Source: Desulfobotulus pelophilus (lineage in GTDB: Bacteria; Desulfobacterota; Desulfobacteria; Desulfobacterales; ASO4-4). Taken from it: a stretch of 64,000 bases of DNA. Location: contig NZ_JAPFPW010000001.1 of assembly GCF_026155325.1 (NCBI RefSeq), forward strand, positions 310,001-374,000, in the 5' to 3' direction. This document shows positions 26,233-35,124 of the stretch, piece by piece; within the stretch, counting starts at the first letter, position 1, and each line of letters opens with the position of its first letter. The notes beneath the pieces are model-generated. The model saw only the letters and a list, made by a program, of their open reading frames with translations. It did not search any database and had not been told where the DNA came from. The translations under genes and the position numbers were made by a program.

Positions 26233-28146
26233 TTATGCGAAAATATCAAGGGATAGAATTCGTTTGCGGATATGGTTGTTTACTTTTTCCAGAAAAAGGC
26301 TTCGTTCCATACCCATGAGGACTTTGCCATCCAGAGTGCGTACGGCAAAGGTTCCTGTTTCGATTTCTTTGGCACCGATGGTGACCATGATGGGAATCTG
26401 CAGTAACTGTGCGTCCCGGACTTTTTTCTTGAGGCTTTCAGACCGGGTATCCACCTCTGCCCTCAGACCCTGAGAGAGGAGCTCTTTCTGCAGATTTTCC
26501 GATGCTGGAATGAGATCATCATTCATGGGCAGCAGCATGATCTGTACCGGGGCCAGCCAGAGGGGGAATTTACCGGCAAAGTGTTCGGTAAGAATACCGA
26601 AAAAACGCTCAATGGAGCCGTAGATAACCCGGTGGATCATGATGGGGCGGTGTTTTTCATTGTCTTTGCCGATATAATTCAGGTCAAAACGTTCCGGCAG
26701 GGCCATGTCCAACTGAATGGTGCCGCACTGCCAGGTACGTCCGATGGCGTCTTTGATGTGGATATCAATTTTGGGGCCGTAAAAGGCACCGTCCCCCTCA
26801 TTGATATGGTAGCCTTTGCCGTAGTCATCCAGAGCGGCCCTGAGGCCGGAAGTAGCCTCTTCCCACTGGGCATCATTGCCGATGGACTTTTCCGGTCTGG
26901 TAGAAAGTTCCAGATGAAAATCCAGGCCAAAGGTGGCGTAAATACGGTCCACCAGTTCCAGTACTCCAACGATTTCCTGCTGGATCTGATCCGGTGTCAT
27001 AAATATATGGGCATCGTCCTGATGGAAGGCCCGAACCCTGAACAGGCCTGACAGAGCTCCGGACATCTCATGACGGTGAACAAGGCCGATTTCTCCGGCC
27101 CGGTGGGGAAGATCTTTGTAAGAATGGGGCTTCATGCCGAAAAGGATCATGCCACCGGGACAGTTCATGGGCTTAATGGCATATTCCGTCTCATCCACCT
27201 GGGATGTATACATGTTTTCCCGGTAGTTTTCCCAATGACCGCTTTTTTCCCAGAGAACCCGGTTGAGCATGATGGGCGTTTTGGTCTCCACATATCCGGC
27301 ATCTCTGTGGGCTTCCCGCCAGTATTCCAGCAGGGCGTTCCATACGGCCATGCCTTTTGCATGGAAAAAGGGCATGCCGGGAGCTTCATCGTGGAAGCTG
27401 AAGAGGTCCAGGTGTACGCCGAGTTTTCTGTGATCCCGCTTTCTGGCTTCTTCCAGCAGCGTAAGATAGGCTTTCAGATCTTTTTTATCAAAAAAGGCGG
27501 TACCATAGATACGCTGGAGCTGCTGGCGGCTCTGGTCCGCACGCCAGTAGGCTCCGGAAACCCGCATCAGCTTGATGGCTTTGATGTGGCCGGTGTGGGG
27601 CAGGTGGGGGCCACGACAGAGATCCATGAAGCCTCCCTGTTCATACAGGCTGAAAACATCGCCTTCAAGGGAGTCGATGATTTCCAGCTTGTATGGTTCG
27701 TTTTTAAAGCGTTCCCGTGCCTCGGATCGAGTCATTTCCCTTCGGATGAAGGGCTTTTTCTGTTTGATAATGGAAAGAATTTCCGCTTCGATTTTCGGAA
27801 AGTCTTCTTCGGAAATGCTCTGCATATCAATGTCGTAATAAAATCCGTTTTCCACAACCGGGCCTATGGTCAGGCGGGCATCGGGGTAGAGGACCAAAAC
27901 GGCCTCTGCCATGACATGGGCGGCGGAGTGTCTTAAAATTTCAATGGATTCAGGATCTTTTGGAGTAAGCAGGCGTACATTGGCATTCTCATTTACTGGG
28001 GATGCAAGATCTCTGAGTCTGCCATTCACCTCTATGGCAATGCAGTTGCGGGCCAAACCTTCGGAAATGGACAGAGCAATGTCCATACCGGTGGGGGGGC
28101 TATCAAATTCCCGGATACTGTGGTCCGGCAGGGTAATCTGTATCAT
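26233..28146 (-). CDS. thrS: Threonyl-tRNA synthetase
   Basis: Class II aminoacyl-tRNA synthetase of 637 residues, full length. A TGS domain covers about 1-62. The editing/SAD domain with HSAAHVMAEAV starts near 74. The catalytic core has the zinc ligands in MNCPGGM and HRHEMSG, motif 2 in FRVRAFHQDDAHIF and motif 3 in HRVIYGSIERFFG. The anticodon-binding domain is last. In many bacteria infC-rpmI-rplT follow thrS; here a hairpin and spacer follow instead. No T-box-like leader was recognised upstream. Confidence 0.97.
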   Translation of the reverse strand: MIQITLPDHSIREFDSPPTGMDIALSISEGLARNCIAIEVNGRLRDLASPVNENANVRLLTPKDPESIEILRHSAAHVMAEAVLVLYPDARLTIGPVVENGFYYDIDMQSISEEDFPKIEAEILSIIKQKKPFIRREMTRSEARERFKNEPYKLEIIDSLEGDVFSLYEQGGFMDLCRGPHLPHTGHIKAIKLMRVSGAYWRADQSRQQLQRIYGTAFFDKKDLKAYLTLLEEARKRDHRKLGVHLDLFSFHDEAPGMPFFHAKGMAVWNALLEYWREAHRDAGYVETKTPIMLNRVLWEKSGHWENYRENMYTSQVDETEYAIKPMNCPGGMILFGMKPHSYKDLPHRAGEIGLVHRHEMSGALSGLFRVRAFHQDDAHIFMTPDQIQQEIVGVLELVDRIYATFGLDFHLELSTRPEKSIGNDAQWEEATSGLRAALDDYGKGYHINEGDGAFYGPKIDIHIKDAIGRTWQCGTIQLDMALPERFDLNYIGKDNEKHRPIMIHRVIYGSIERFFGILTEHFAGKFPLWLAPVQIMLLPMNDDLIPASENLQKELLSQGLRAEVDTRSESLKKKVRDAQLLQIPIMVTIGAKEIETGTFAVRTLDGKVLMGMERSLFLEKVNNHIRKRILSLDIFA

Positions 28147-28474
28147 GGCACCATTCCTGGATGAGGTTGTATCAGCCGCTTTCTGTGTCTTCCATGATGG
28201 CTCAGGAAGGCTGCAGCGGGAAACGAGGGGAAAAAAATGCTTTTACAGAGAGCGCCGCAGTCAGACTTTTTTGAGATAAAAAAGAAGCTTATAGCCATAC
28301 ATTGTGCTTTGAAACAGAGGTTCGCAGGCACAATTGAAGTACCTAAGGGAAATGGTCTTGCGGGTCAAGGAAAATTATGAAACCATGGCAGGCTGCAGAA
28401 GCGGCGGGAATATTCCTGTGTCGGATGGAATATGGACCGTTTTCCTTAAGAACGCCGAACAACAACGGATAAGG
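28147..28474. other. Divergent spacer between thrS and rnd
   Basis: A 328-base divergent region that must hold the thrS promoter and probably that of rnd. The part at 28255-28320 is A/T-rich, but no convincing -35/-10 pair was found. Open frames here (28143-28331 reverse; the upstream extension of rnd from 28334) lack ribosome sites and conserved sequence. Confidence 0.5.
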
Positions 28475-29617
28475 ATGGATTCTACGTATACGCTTATTGA
28501 AACCCGGGAGGCACTGCAGGAAGTGCTCCCCCTGCTAAAGGCAGCCGATCGTGTCGGTGTGGATCTGGAAGCCGACTCCATGTTTCATTTCAAGGAGAAG
28601 GTCTGTCTCATTCAGCTGGCGATTGACACTGGGAATTTTGTGCTGGATCCTTTATCCATAGGGGATCTTTCATGTCTGGGACCTGTTTTTGCCAATCCGG
28701 GAATCTGCAAGGTGTTCCATGGCGCAGATTATGATGTCCGTTCTCTTTTTCGGGATTTTGGTTTCACTGTAGAAAATCTTTGGGATACGGAACTGGCTAC
28801 GCGTTTTCTGGGTTGCCGGGCTTCGGGCCTGAATGCTGTGCTGAAGGAACGTTTTGGCGTTTGTCTTGATAAAAAATATCAGAAAAAAGACTGGTCCCAG
28901 CGCCCTTTGAGTCCAGAAATGATAGCCTATGCCGCAGAGGATACCCGGTATCTTCTTGCTCTTTCCAGAGAGCTGGAATCTGAGCTGGCAGCAAGGGGGC
29001 GTTTGGAGTGGGTTGCGGAAGAGTGCCATCTCCTGCAGCAGGTAAGGGCGCAGGAGGGTGAAGAAAGACCGTTGTTTCTTCGGTTCAAGGGGGCTGGGCG
29101 TCTCGATAGACGGAGCCTTGCGGTTCTGGAGTCTTTTCTGGAGTTTCGCATGGAGATTGCTGAAAAAAAAGACAAGCCCCTGTTTAAGGTTCTGGGCGGA
29201 GAACCATTGCTGCGTCTGGCTCAGCTGCGCCCCCGTACCATGGAAGCCATGAGAGATACGAATTCCTTAAGCCCCAGACAGCTTTCCATGTTCGGTAGCA
29301 GCCTGCTGGACTGCATCCATGGAGCGATGGCCATACCAGACGCATCCCTTCCCGTGTATCCCAGATCAAAAGCCTTACGGATTAAACCTCAGGTAGCCCT
29401 TCGGATTAAGGTCATGAAGGAATGGCGGGACCGTCTTGCTGAAGAGCTGAGCCTGGATCCGGCGCTTTTGTGCAACAAGTCCCTGCTGACCAAGCTGGCT
29501 CAGTGCAGGCCGACTTCCATGGAGGAACTTTCAAAAATAGGCGATATGAGAAAGTGGCAGCGAGAGCTGCTCGGGGAGGGCCTGCTGAGGGTGCTCGAGG
29601 AGCCTGGCCTTTTTTAA
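28475..29617 (+). CDS. rnd: Ribonuclease D
   Basis: 3'-5' exoribonuclease of the DEDD family that trims tRNA precursors. It has 380 residues from ATG 28475, the normal size. Exo I is GVDLEADSMFHF near 31-42, Exo II is HGADYDVRSLF, and Exo III is YAAEDTRYLLAL. A first HRDC domain follows at about 210-290 and a second HRDC-like region ends the protein. The open frame extends 47 codons upstream but without similarity. The chosen ATG has AAGG very close to it, so the exact start is moderately sure. Confidence 0.92.
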   Translation: MDSTYTLIETREALQEVLPLLKAADRVGVDLEADSMFHFKEKVCLIQLAIDTGNFVLDPLSIGDLSCLGPVFANPGICKVFHGADYDVRSLFRDFGFTVENLWDTELATRFLGCRASGLNAVLKERFGVCLDKKYQKKDWSQRPLSPEMIAYAAEDTRYLLALSRELESELAARGRLEWVAEECHLLQQVRAQEGEERPLFLRFKGAGRLDRRSLAVLESFLEFRMEIAEKKDKPLFKVLGGEPLLRLAQLRPRTMEAMRDTNSLSPRQLSMFGSSLLDCIHGAMAIPDASLPVYPRSKALRIKPQVALRIKVMKEWRDRLAEELSLDPALLCNKSLLTKLAQCRPTSMEELSKIGDMRKWQRELLGEGLLRVLEEPGLF

Positions 29618-29656
29618 TCCAGGTTTGTTCCCATAATCAAAACCAAGACCAGAGCG

Positions 29657-29704
29657 CAGTCCCTTTTGGTGTCCACAGAAGGCAGGTCTGCATTAAAGGG
29701 ACTG
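29657..29704. repeat. Stem-loop between convergent genes
   Basis: Perfect ten-base arms CAGTCCCTTT (29657-29666) and AAAGGGACTG (29695-29704) lie between rnd and the convergent cytochrome gene. It may end transcription from rnd, although no long T run follows. Confidence 0.5.
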
Positions 29705-29771
29705 TGGGCTGTTTCCTTTACCCATTACCCGCCGTGCTCTCCGTCCCCCGCGTGAAGGATTAATCCCTCCT

Positions 29772-30071
29772 TTATTCCCATTGTAGAAGAATCTGTAAGT
29801 CTTCCTCACTCAGGCTTTTCAGTTTAGGCATCCTTTTGGACAGAACTGCATCCTGAATCATTTCTTTCCGTTCGCAGACATCCTGTCTCGTTGCAAAATC
29901 ACCTCTGTGGCAGAGGAAACATGTATTCTCGATTACGTCCATGGTCTGATTACCGGGTAGTAAGCTGCAGGCTTCCGGAGGATACTTCTGTAGTCGGATA
30001 CCGCTGCAGGCGGCAGAAAAAACGATGACGAGCCATATGAGCAACAGGGCAGGAAACAGTTTTGTTTTCAA
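29772..30071 (-). CDS. Small cytochrome c-type lipoprotein
   Basis: A 99-residue exported protein. The signal ends at the lipobox SAAC near residue 21. The mature part has one heme motif, CFLCH, and the distal-Met pattern KRMPKLKSLSEEDLQILLQW, which together match a class I monoheme cytochrome c. The start chosen is TTG 30071, which has AGAGG ten bases upstream and gives a proper signal peptide. An in-frame ATG at 30113 would overlap the upstream HD-GYP gene and lacks a site. It follows that regulator after 26 bases, so the two are probably one operon. The partner for electron transfer is unknown. Confidence 0.8.
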   Translation of the reverse strand: MKTKLFPALLLIWLVIVFSAACSGIRLQKYPPEACSLLPGNQTMDVIENTCFLCHRGDFATRQDVCERKEMIQDAVLSKRMPKLKSLSEEDLQILLQWE

Positions 30072-30097
30072 GGAGAAGCTACCTCTTTCAGTGGGTT

Positions 30098-31582
30098 TCA
30101 GAAATTGGGCCATTGGGAATGGATCCGGGTCAGAGAGGCCATGTCTTCCGTAAAACAGGGGACAAGATGCGGGTCGAAAAGGGTTCCTGCCTTTTGTTTG
30201 AGGAAGCGGACAGCATGGTGTAAGGGCCATGCTTTTTTGTAGCTGCGATCATGGATCAGCGCATCAAAAACATCGGCAATGGCGGTTATTCTGCCTGCAA
30301 TGTGGATATCCTTGCCGCTGAGCCCAAGGGGATATCCGTTTCCGTCCCAGCGCTCATGGTGCTCCCGTGCGGCAATGGCAGCGGTGTGGAGTTCCGGTTT
30401 CCCTCCGGTATGCAGGAGCTCGAAACCGATGTCGGGGTGAGTGCGGACGATAGCCCTTTCCTCCTCTGTCAGGGGTCCGTTTTTATTGAGAATTTTTTGA
30501 GGGATGGCCAGCTTGCCGATGTCATGGAGGGGGGATGCCCGCCGGAGTTCTTCCGCGGCATCCTTGCCAAGTCCGGCCCGCAAGGCAAGAAAATGGCAGA
30601 AAGCACCTACTCTGTGGAGATGGCCGGTATTTTCCTTCGGACCGGTATGGGCAATGGCATGGCTGAGGAGCTGGGAGAAGGAGTCCGCATCTGTGATGTC
30701 AGGCTGGTGTTCAAGGAGCGTATCCAGCACATCGGCGATGTGAACCGTAAAGATACGGAGCATGGTAATCTCTTTTTCACTCGGTGCAGGCAGAGACTGT
30801 ATGTCAATGCGGATGGTTTTTCCCGTGGCAGACCTGGCCATGAGGGGGAGTGCGGGGACGGATGGGCAGTCTCCCATTTGTCTGCGGGCCTTGCAGATGC
30901 TCATGCCGGAGGGGGCCATAGCGGAAAACCGGATGCGGAGGGCTCTTGGTCCTGATTTTTTTGGGCAGAGGAGGTGAAGCAGCTGATCTGTAACGCTATG
31001 GGCAAAACCCGATGGCGCTCTGTGGCCGGAAAGGGGAGAGGTGGCCTTGAGGATGTGATGTAGGGCGTCCCTTTCTGTCTGGATGGCGGTAAGTTCCCGG
31101 AAGTTTCTCAGGGCCGTTGTCAGGACGCTATGCAGTTTCCGTGCACTGAGATCGGATTTTTCTCTGTAATCGTTGATCTCATAGGAATCAACGGCCATAT
31201 TTTCCGGTGTTTTGCCAGATTGACCGGTTCGAAGGATAATGCGCAGGTTCCGGTTACCGAGCTCTTTCCGTATGCGATTCGCAGCGACAAGGCCGGCCAT
31301 GTCGTCTTCCATTACCGCATCCAGCAGCAGAACAGATGTGTTGCTGTTATTGGATACAAAAGCAACGGTCTCAGATCCCGAATAAACGCTGTGGATGGCA
31401 AGGGGACGGTTTTCGAACCGAAAGTCCGCAAGAACAAGGCGGGTGACCCTGTGCACCTCCGGGTCATCATCGGCAATGAGAATTTCCCATGGCAGGCCTT
31501 CGGAGTCTGAAGGCTCCGTATGGTTTTCAGGTGCAAAGCCCATGGGGCTGGTTTCAGAAGATTCAGGAACGTGGAAACGCAT
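30098..31582 (-). CDS. Response regulator with DUF3369 and HD-GYP domain
   Basis: Cytoplasmic regulator of 494 residues. The receiver domain (about 38-165) has ILIADDDPEVH and the phospho-acceptor in VLLLDAVMED. A DUF3369-like middle region spans about 170-310. The HD-GYP phosphodiesterase domain has HDIGK near 353, EHHERWDGNGYPLGLSG and DVFDALIHDRSYK, so c-di-GMP hydrolysis is expected. The start is the ATG at 31582 with GGAGG upstream; the frame opens 26 codons earlier. No kinase gene is adjacent. Confidence 0.92.
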   Translation of the reverse strand: MRFHVPESSETSPMGFAPENHTEPSDSEGLPWEILIADDDPEVHRVTRLVLADFRFENRPLAIHSVYSGSETVAFVSNNSNTSVLLLDAVMEDDMAGLVAANRIRKELGNRNLRIILRTGQSGKTPENMAVDSYEINDYREKSDLSARKLHSVLTTALRNFRELTAIQTERDALHHILKATSPLSGHRAPSGFAHSVTDQLLHLLCPKKSGPRALRIRFSAMAPSGMSICKARRQMGDCPSVPALPLMARSATGKTIRIDIQSLPAPSEKEITMLRIFTVHIADVLDTLLEHQPDITDADSFSQLLSHAIAHTGPKENTGHLHRVGAFCHFLALRAGLGKDAAEELRRASPLHDIGKLAIPQKILNKNGPLTEEERAIVRTHPDIGFELLHTGGKPELHTAAIAAREHHERWDGNGYPLGLSGKDIHIAGRITAIADVFDALIHDRSYKKAWPLHHAVRFLKQKAGTLFDPHLVPCFTEDMASLTRIHSQWPNF

Positions 31583-31747
31583 GTTGCCTCCGATTCTGTT
31601 CGGGTTTGTACAAAACAGGATGCCAGCGTAAACACGGCTATGCCAGTACCGAAGGATCATGTACTGACAATACTCTTATCCGTCATAAAGAAGAGGCCGG
31701 ACCGGAAATGATTGGATGCTTGGCAGATCGCAATTGACCATAGGGTC

Positions 31748-31787
31748 TTTGACAGGTATTGTCAAACCTCTATTGATTTTGGATACT
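31748..31787 (+). promoter_or_regulatory. Putative promoter and operator of the ArsA-type ATPase gene
   Basis: The palindrome TTTGACA-ggtat-TGTCAAA (31748-31766) has perfect seven-base arms. Its right half supplies a -35-like TTGTCA (31759-31764), and 17 bases later stands the -10-like GATACT (31782-31787), about 78 bases before the ATG. A dimeric repressor binding the palindrome would cover the -35. This is inference from pattern. Confidence 0.5.
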
Positions 31788-31864
31788 GGAATGGCCGCTG
31801 TTGTGAACGCTGCCGTCATAGCCGTATGTTGATATTGACTGGACCTATGAGGAAAGGAGCCTGA

Positions 31865-33025
31865 ATGCGTATTCTTTTATTCACGGGAAAAGGGGGCGCC
31901 GGTAAAACGACTACCGCAGCTGCAACGGCGCTTCAGGCGGCGCGTTCGGGTAGAAAGACGCTGGTGATGTCAACGGATCCTGCCCATTCTCTGGCCGATG
32001 TTCTGAATCTTCCCCTCGGCCCCGAACCTGTGGAAGTGGAGAAAAATCTGTGGGCACAGGAGCTGGATATTTATTATTCCATGCGTAAACACTGGGGTTC
32101 CCTGCGTCGCCTGATGCTGGATCTTTTTCGCTGGCAGGGTGTGGACAGAAAGGTGGCTGAAGAGCTGGCAGCCATTCCCGGCATGGAGGAAGGATCGGCA
32201 TTTTTATGGATCGAAGAATATGTCCGGGAGAATCGCTTTGATCTTATCGTCATTGATTCTGCACCCACAGGGGAAACTCTGACCCTGCTGTCTCTGCCTC
32301 AGGTGACCCAGTGGTGGACAACTCAGATGTTCCCTTTCCCGAAAATGGCACTGCGGGGCATGGGAAGGTTGATGGGCGGGATGATGCCCATGGCCGCAGG
32401 CCTGGAAGAGCTGAGCACTCTTCTGGAAAAAATGGAAAGGGTGCAGAAAATTCTTGCGGATCCTGAAATCACCAGCACGCGAATTATGGTAAACCCGGAG
32501 CGGATGGTGATTGCCGAAGCAAGGAGGGCTTACACCTATCTTCAGCTTTATGGTTATCATGTGGATGCTGTGATCACCAACAGAATTCTTCCCGAAGGGG
32601 AGACAACGGGATTTTTCTCCGCTTATGTAGCTTCGCAAAGCCGTTATCTGGCGGAAATAGAAGAAAGTTTTGCTCCTTTGCCCATGCTGCGTATTCCCCA
32701 TTTCGGGGAAGAGATTGTTGGCCTTGATCTGTTGGAAAAAACGGGGAAGGTTCTGTACGGAGACAGGCCTGGAGATGATCTTCTATTTAGGGAAAAGCCT
32801 CTGGGTATTTCCGAAGTAGACGGAGGGTATGTGCTCACCCTGCGTCTACCCTTCCTTGAAAATGGAGATGTCGGGGTAGAACGTTCCGGAGATACGGTTA
32901 CGCTGCAGGTGGGATCGCGACGGCGGCATGTCTTTTTGCCTCGTTTTCTTGCTTTTTATTCCATCTGGGAAACCTTGCATCTTCCTCCGGAGTTGAAAAT
33001 TTTTTTTGAAAAGCGTCCAGGATAG
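31865..33025 (+). CDS. ArsA/Get3-type ATPase with C-terminal HSP20-like domain
   Basis: P-loop ATPase of 386 residues. The deviant Walker A FTGKGGAGKTTTAAA is at 6-20, switch I has STDPAHSLADVL, and Walker B is LIVIDSAPTGETL near 121-133. The last 70 residues (VDGGYVLTLRLPFLE...FLPRFLAFYSI) match the HSP20-like domain found at the end of many bacterial ArsA homologues. There is a single ATPase half and no arsB, arsC or arsR near, so arsenite export is unlikely; targeting or chaperone work is possible. Ribosome site AGGAAAGGAG. A strong terminator follows. Confidence 0.88.
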   Translation: MRILLFTGKGGAGKTTTAAATALQAARSGRKTLVMSTDPAHSLADVLNLPLGPEPVEVEKNLWAQELDIYYSMRKHWGSLRRLMLDLFRWQGVDRKVAEELAAIPGMEEGSAFLWIEEYVRENRFDLIVIDSAPTGETLTLLSLPQVTQWWTTQMFPFPKMALRGMGRLMGGMMPMAAGLEELSTLLEKMERVQKILADPEITSTRIMVNPERMVIAEARRAYTYLQLYGYHVDAVITNRILPEGETTGFFSAYVASQSRYLAEIEESFAPLPMLRIPHFGEEIVGLDLLEKTGKVLYGDRPGDDLLFREKPLGISEVDGGYVLTLRLPFLENGDVGVERSGDTVTLQVGSRRRHVFLPRFLAFYSIWETLHLPPELKIFFEKRPG

Positions 33026-33460
33026 CCATGGCACACCATGGGCCTGTCTGGTATCTGTATGCTGAAACCGGTCCATGGTGGCAGGATTTCCCTGGCGGGT
33101 GTTGGGGTGGTTGGGGATTTTTCTTCTTGCAGAATAAAAAAGGTGGTGATAGTCCCTGAAATTGGTTGAACCAATTTCAGGGACTATTTTTTAGTCTCCG
33201 TACATATTTTGGCTGTGAAAGTCAGGCTTCGGTGGTAAGGGGACTTGTTGGTGAGGCTGTTGTGTAGTTTGAATGGCAGGAACGGTCTTTTAGGCTGTAA
33301 GGGTATTGACTGAGGGCAGACGCTTACCGGTGGGCTGGTTATCGGGTTTTCAATGCCGGGGGTGGGGCGGGCATTTGGAAAAAAGGGCTTCCCGGTCCTC
33401 CGGAGCAGAGGCAGGGTGCAGAAGAATCTGCTGAAACCAAACCTGTGCAAGGAAAAAAAG
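33026..33460. other. Gap with terminator and regulator upstream region
   Basis: A 435-base stretch that contains the strong terminator at 33149-33193 and then the upstream region of the GntR gene. No further gene is supported; the 36-codon upstream extension of the GntR frame lacks a ribosome site. Confidence 0.6.
33149..33193 (+). terminator. Strong intrinsic terminator
   Basis: A nearly complete palindrome: 19-base arms at 33149-33167 and 33169-33187 (left arm starting ATAGTCCCTGAAATTGG), followed by a T run. It lies 124 bases after the ATPase gene and isolates it from the GntR gene. Confidence 0.88.
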
Positions 33461-34144
33461 ATGGGTGTGTATACCTATGAACGTGTGCTGGCCCGTATCC
33501 GTGAAATGATGGAGGGGGGGGAGCTCCAGCAGGGACAGCGCCTCCCACCGGAGCGGCACCTTGCGGAACGCTTCGGTGTTTCCCGCCATGCGGTGCGACA
33601 GGCCCTGCAGTCACTGGGAGAACGGGGACTGGTGATCCGCCGTCAGGGGTCGGGGACGCTTCTGATGGCTGACAGTGCGGAGATACTGGCACGCGAGATG
33701 GCGTGTTTGCTGACGGGAACGGGATCGCGTATGGACGCCCTTCTTGAGTTCCGTCTTTTGCTGGAACCCCAGATTGCGGCAGTGGCTGCAGGAAGGATTT
33801 CCCAGGAACAACTGGAAAGGGTGGAAGAGCTTATTCGCATGCAGGAAGAAGGAAGCGGTGATTTCAGGGAGCTGGATGCCCGGTTCCACGGGCTTCTGGC
33901 GGAGGCAACCGGCAATGTGATTATCCGTGAGGTCATGACTTCTTTGGCTGTGCTTTTTGATGAAGGGCGAAGCCCCGGCTGGCTGCATCCCGCAAGGGAA
34001 GCCCATTCCCTTGCGGGACATCGGGTCATTCTTGCTACATTAAAGAAAGGGGACCGGGAAGGAGCCAGGCAGGCTATGGAAGCGCATATTCAGACTATCC
34101 GGGAGAGTCTGGTCGGGAAGGAAGATCCGTATGAAAAACCATGA
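33461..34144 (+). CDS. GntR-family (FadR type) transcriptional regulator
   Basis: DNA-binding regulator of 227 residues. The winged helix (about 5-70) has LPPERHLAERFGVSRHAVRQAL and the wing RRQGSGT. The FCD ligand domain follows, with ELDARFHGLLAEATGN, AREAHSLAGHRVILATLKKGD and AMEAHIQTI supplying acidic and histidine residues of the usual metal site. ATG 33461 has AAGGAA at nine bases. The ligand is not evident. The gene directly precedes a TauE-type permease, which it may control. Confidence 0.9.
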   Translation: MGVYTYERVLARIREMMEGGELQQGQRLPPERHLAERFGVSRHAVRQALQSLGERGLVIRRQGSGTLLMADSAEILAREMACLLTGTGSRMDALLEFRLLLEPQIAAVAAGRISQEQLERVEELIRMQEEGSGDFRELDARFHGLLAEATGNVIIREVMTSLAVLFDEGRSPGWLHPAREAHSLAGHRVILATLKKGDREGARQAMEAHIQTIRESLVGKEDPYEKP

Positions 34145-34321
34145 GGAGAACTGGTGATCCCGAGAGTTCATATTTTATTTGCAGAGGCTGGCTGAAATTT
34201 TTTTTGAACAGCGCAGTGCCACACAATATATCTTGTGAATTAAGATGATCGTAACTGTTTGTGGTGCGCTGTCAGCTGCTAAAAATAGTTTGCGGACAAG
34301 CTCTGCATCAGGGAGAGAGAA

Positions 34322-35119
34322 ATGCTTGAGACCTTTGCGTTGTATCTGCTGCTGGGGGCCATTGCCGGTGTTCTTGCCGGGCTTCTGGGAATTGGGGGCG
34401 GGCTTGTAGTGGTACCCATGCTGGTTTTTGCTCTGCCTTCTCAGGGGGTGGAAATGTCCATCCTCATGCAGCTGGCACTGGGCACCTCCATGGCTGCTAT
34501 TATTTTTACGGCCACATCCAGCCTGAAGGCCCACCATAAGCGGGGTGCCGTTCGCTGGGATGTCGTGTGGCGTATAAGCCCGGGCATTGTACTGGGTACT
34601 TTTCTGGGGGCACTTGTGGCTTCGCGTATGCCCACTATGGCCTTGAAGATTATTTTTATCGTTTTTCTTTATTACGTTGCTTTACAGATGTTTCTTAACA
34701 AAAAGCCCAAAGCCAGCCGCACCCTTCCCGGGATAACGGGTATGTTCGGTGCCGGATGCACCATCGGCGGCATGTCCAGCCTGGTTGGCATTGGTGGAGG
34801 GACCCTTTCCGTTCCTTTCATGACCTGGTGCAATCTACCCTTTCATACGGTGATCGGTACCTCCGCAGCCATAGGGCTGCCCATTGCCCTTGCAGGAACC
34901 GCTGGATATGTGGTGGGTGGTCTGGGCAATGAGCTGCTGCCTCCCCTATCTCTGGGGTTTGTTTATGGACCGGCGCTGATCGGTATTGTGGGAGCCAGTG
35001 TGCTGACGGCTCCTCTGGGGGTCAGGCTGGCCCATAGTCTGCCGGTGAATACCTTGAAAAGATTTTTTGCAGCGCTGCTGATTCTTGTGGCAACCCGTAT
35101 GCTGGTGGGACTTTTGTAG
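34322..35119 (+). CDS. TauE/SafE-family anion permease
   Basis: Inner-membrane protein of 265 residues with about eight hydrophobic segments and the two family repeats: GVLAGLLGIGGGLVVVPML near the N-terminus and GGMSSLVGIGGGTLSVPFM in the middle. The family exports sulfite, sulfoacetate or related organosulfonates and carboxylates. Its substrate here is unknown. AGGGAGAGAG precedes the ATG. It lies 177 bases after the FadR-type regulator and converges with a reverse gene only five bases past its stop. Confidence 0.9.
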   Translation: MLETFALYLLLGAIAGVLAGLLGIGGGLVVVPMLVFALPSQGVEMSILMQLALGTSMAAIIFTATSSLKAHHKRGAVRWDVVWRISPGIVLGTFLGALVASRMPTMALKIIFIVFLYYVALQMFLNKKPKASRTLPGITGMFGAGCTIGGMSSLVGIGGGTLSVPFMTWCNLPFHTVIGTSAAIGLPIALAGTAGYVVGGLGNELLPPLSLGFVYGPALIGIVGASVLTAPLGVRLAHSLPVNTLKRFFAALLILVATRMLVGLL

Positions 35120-35124
35120 GCCAG

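Noticed and set aside
28143-28331. Reverse open frame of 62 codons before thrS
   Set aside because: No ribosome site and Cys/Phe/His-rich chance-like composition in a divergent promoter region.
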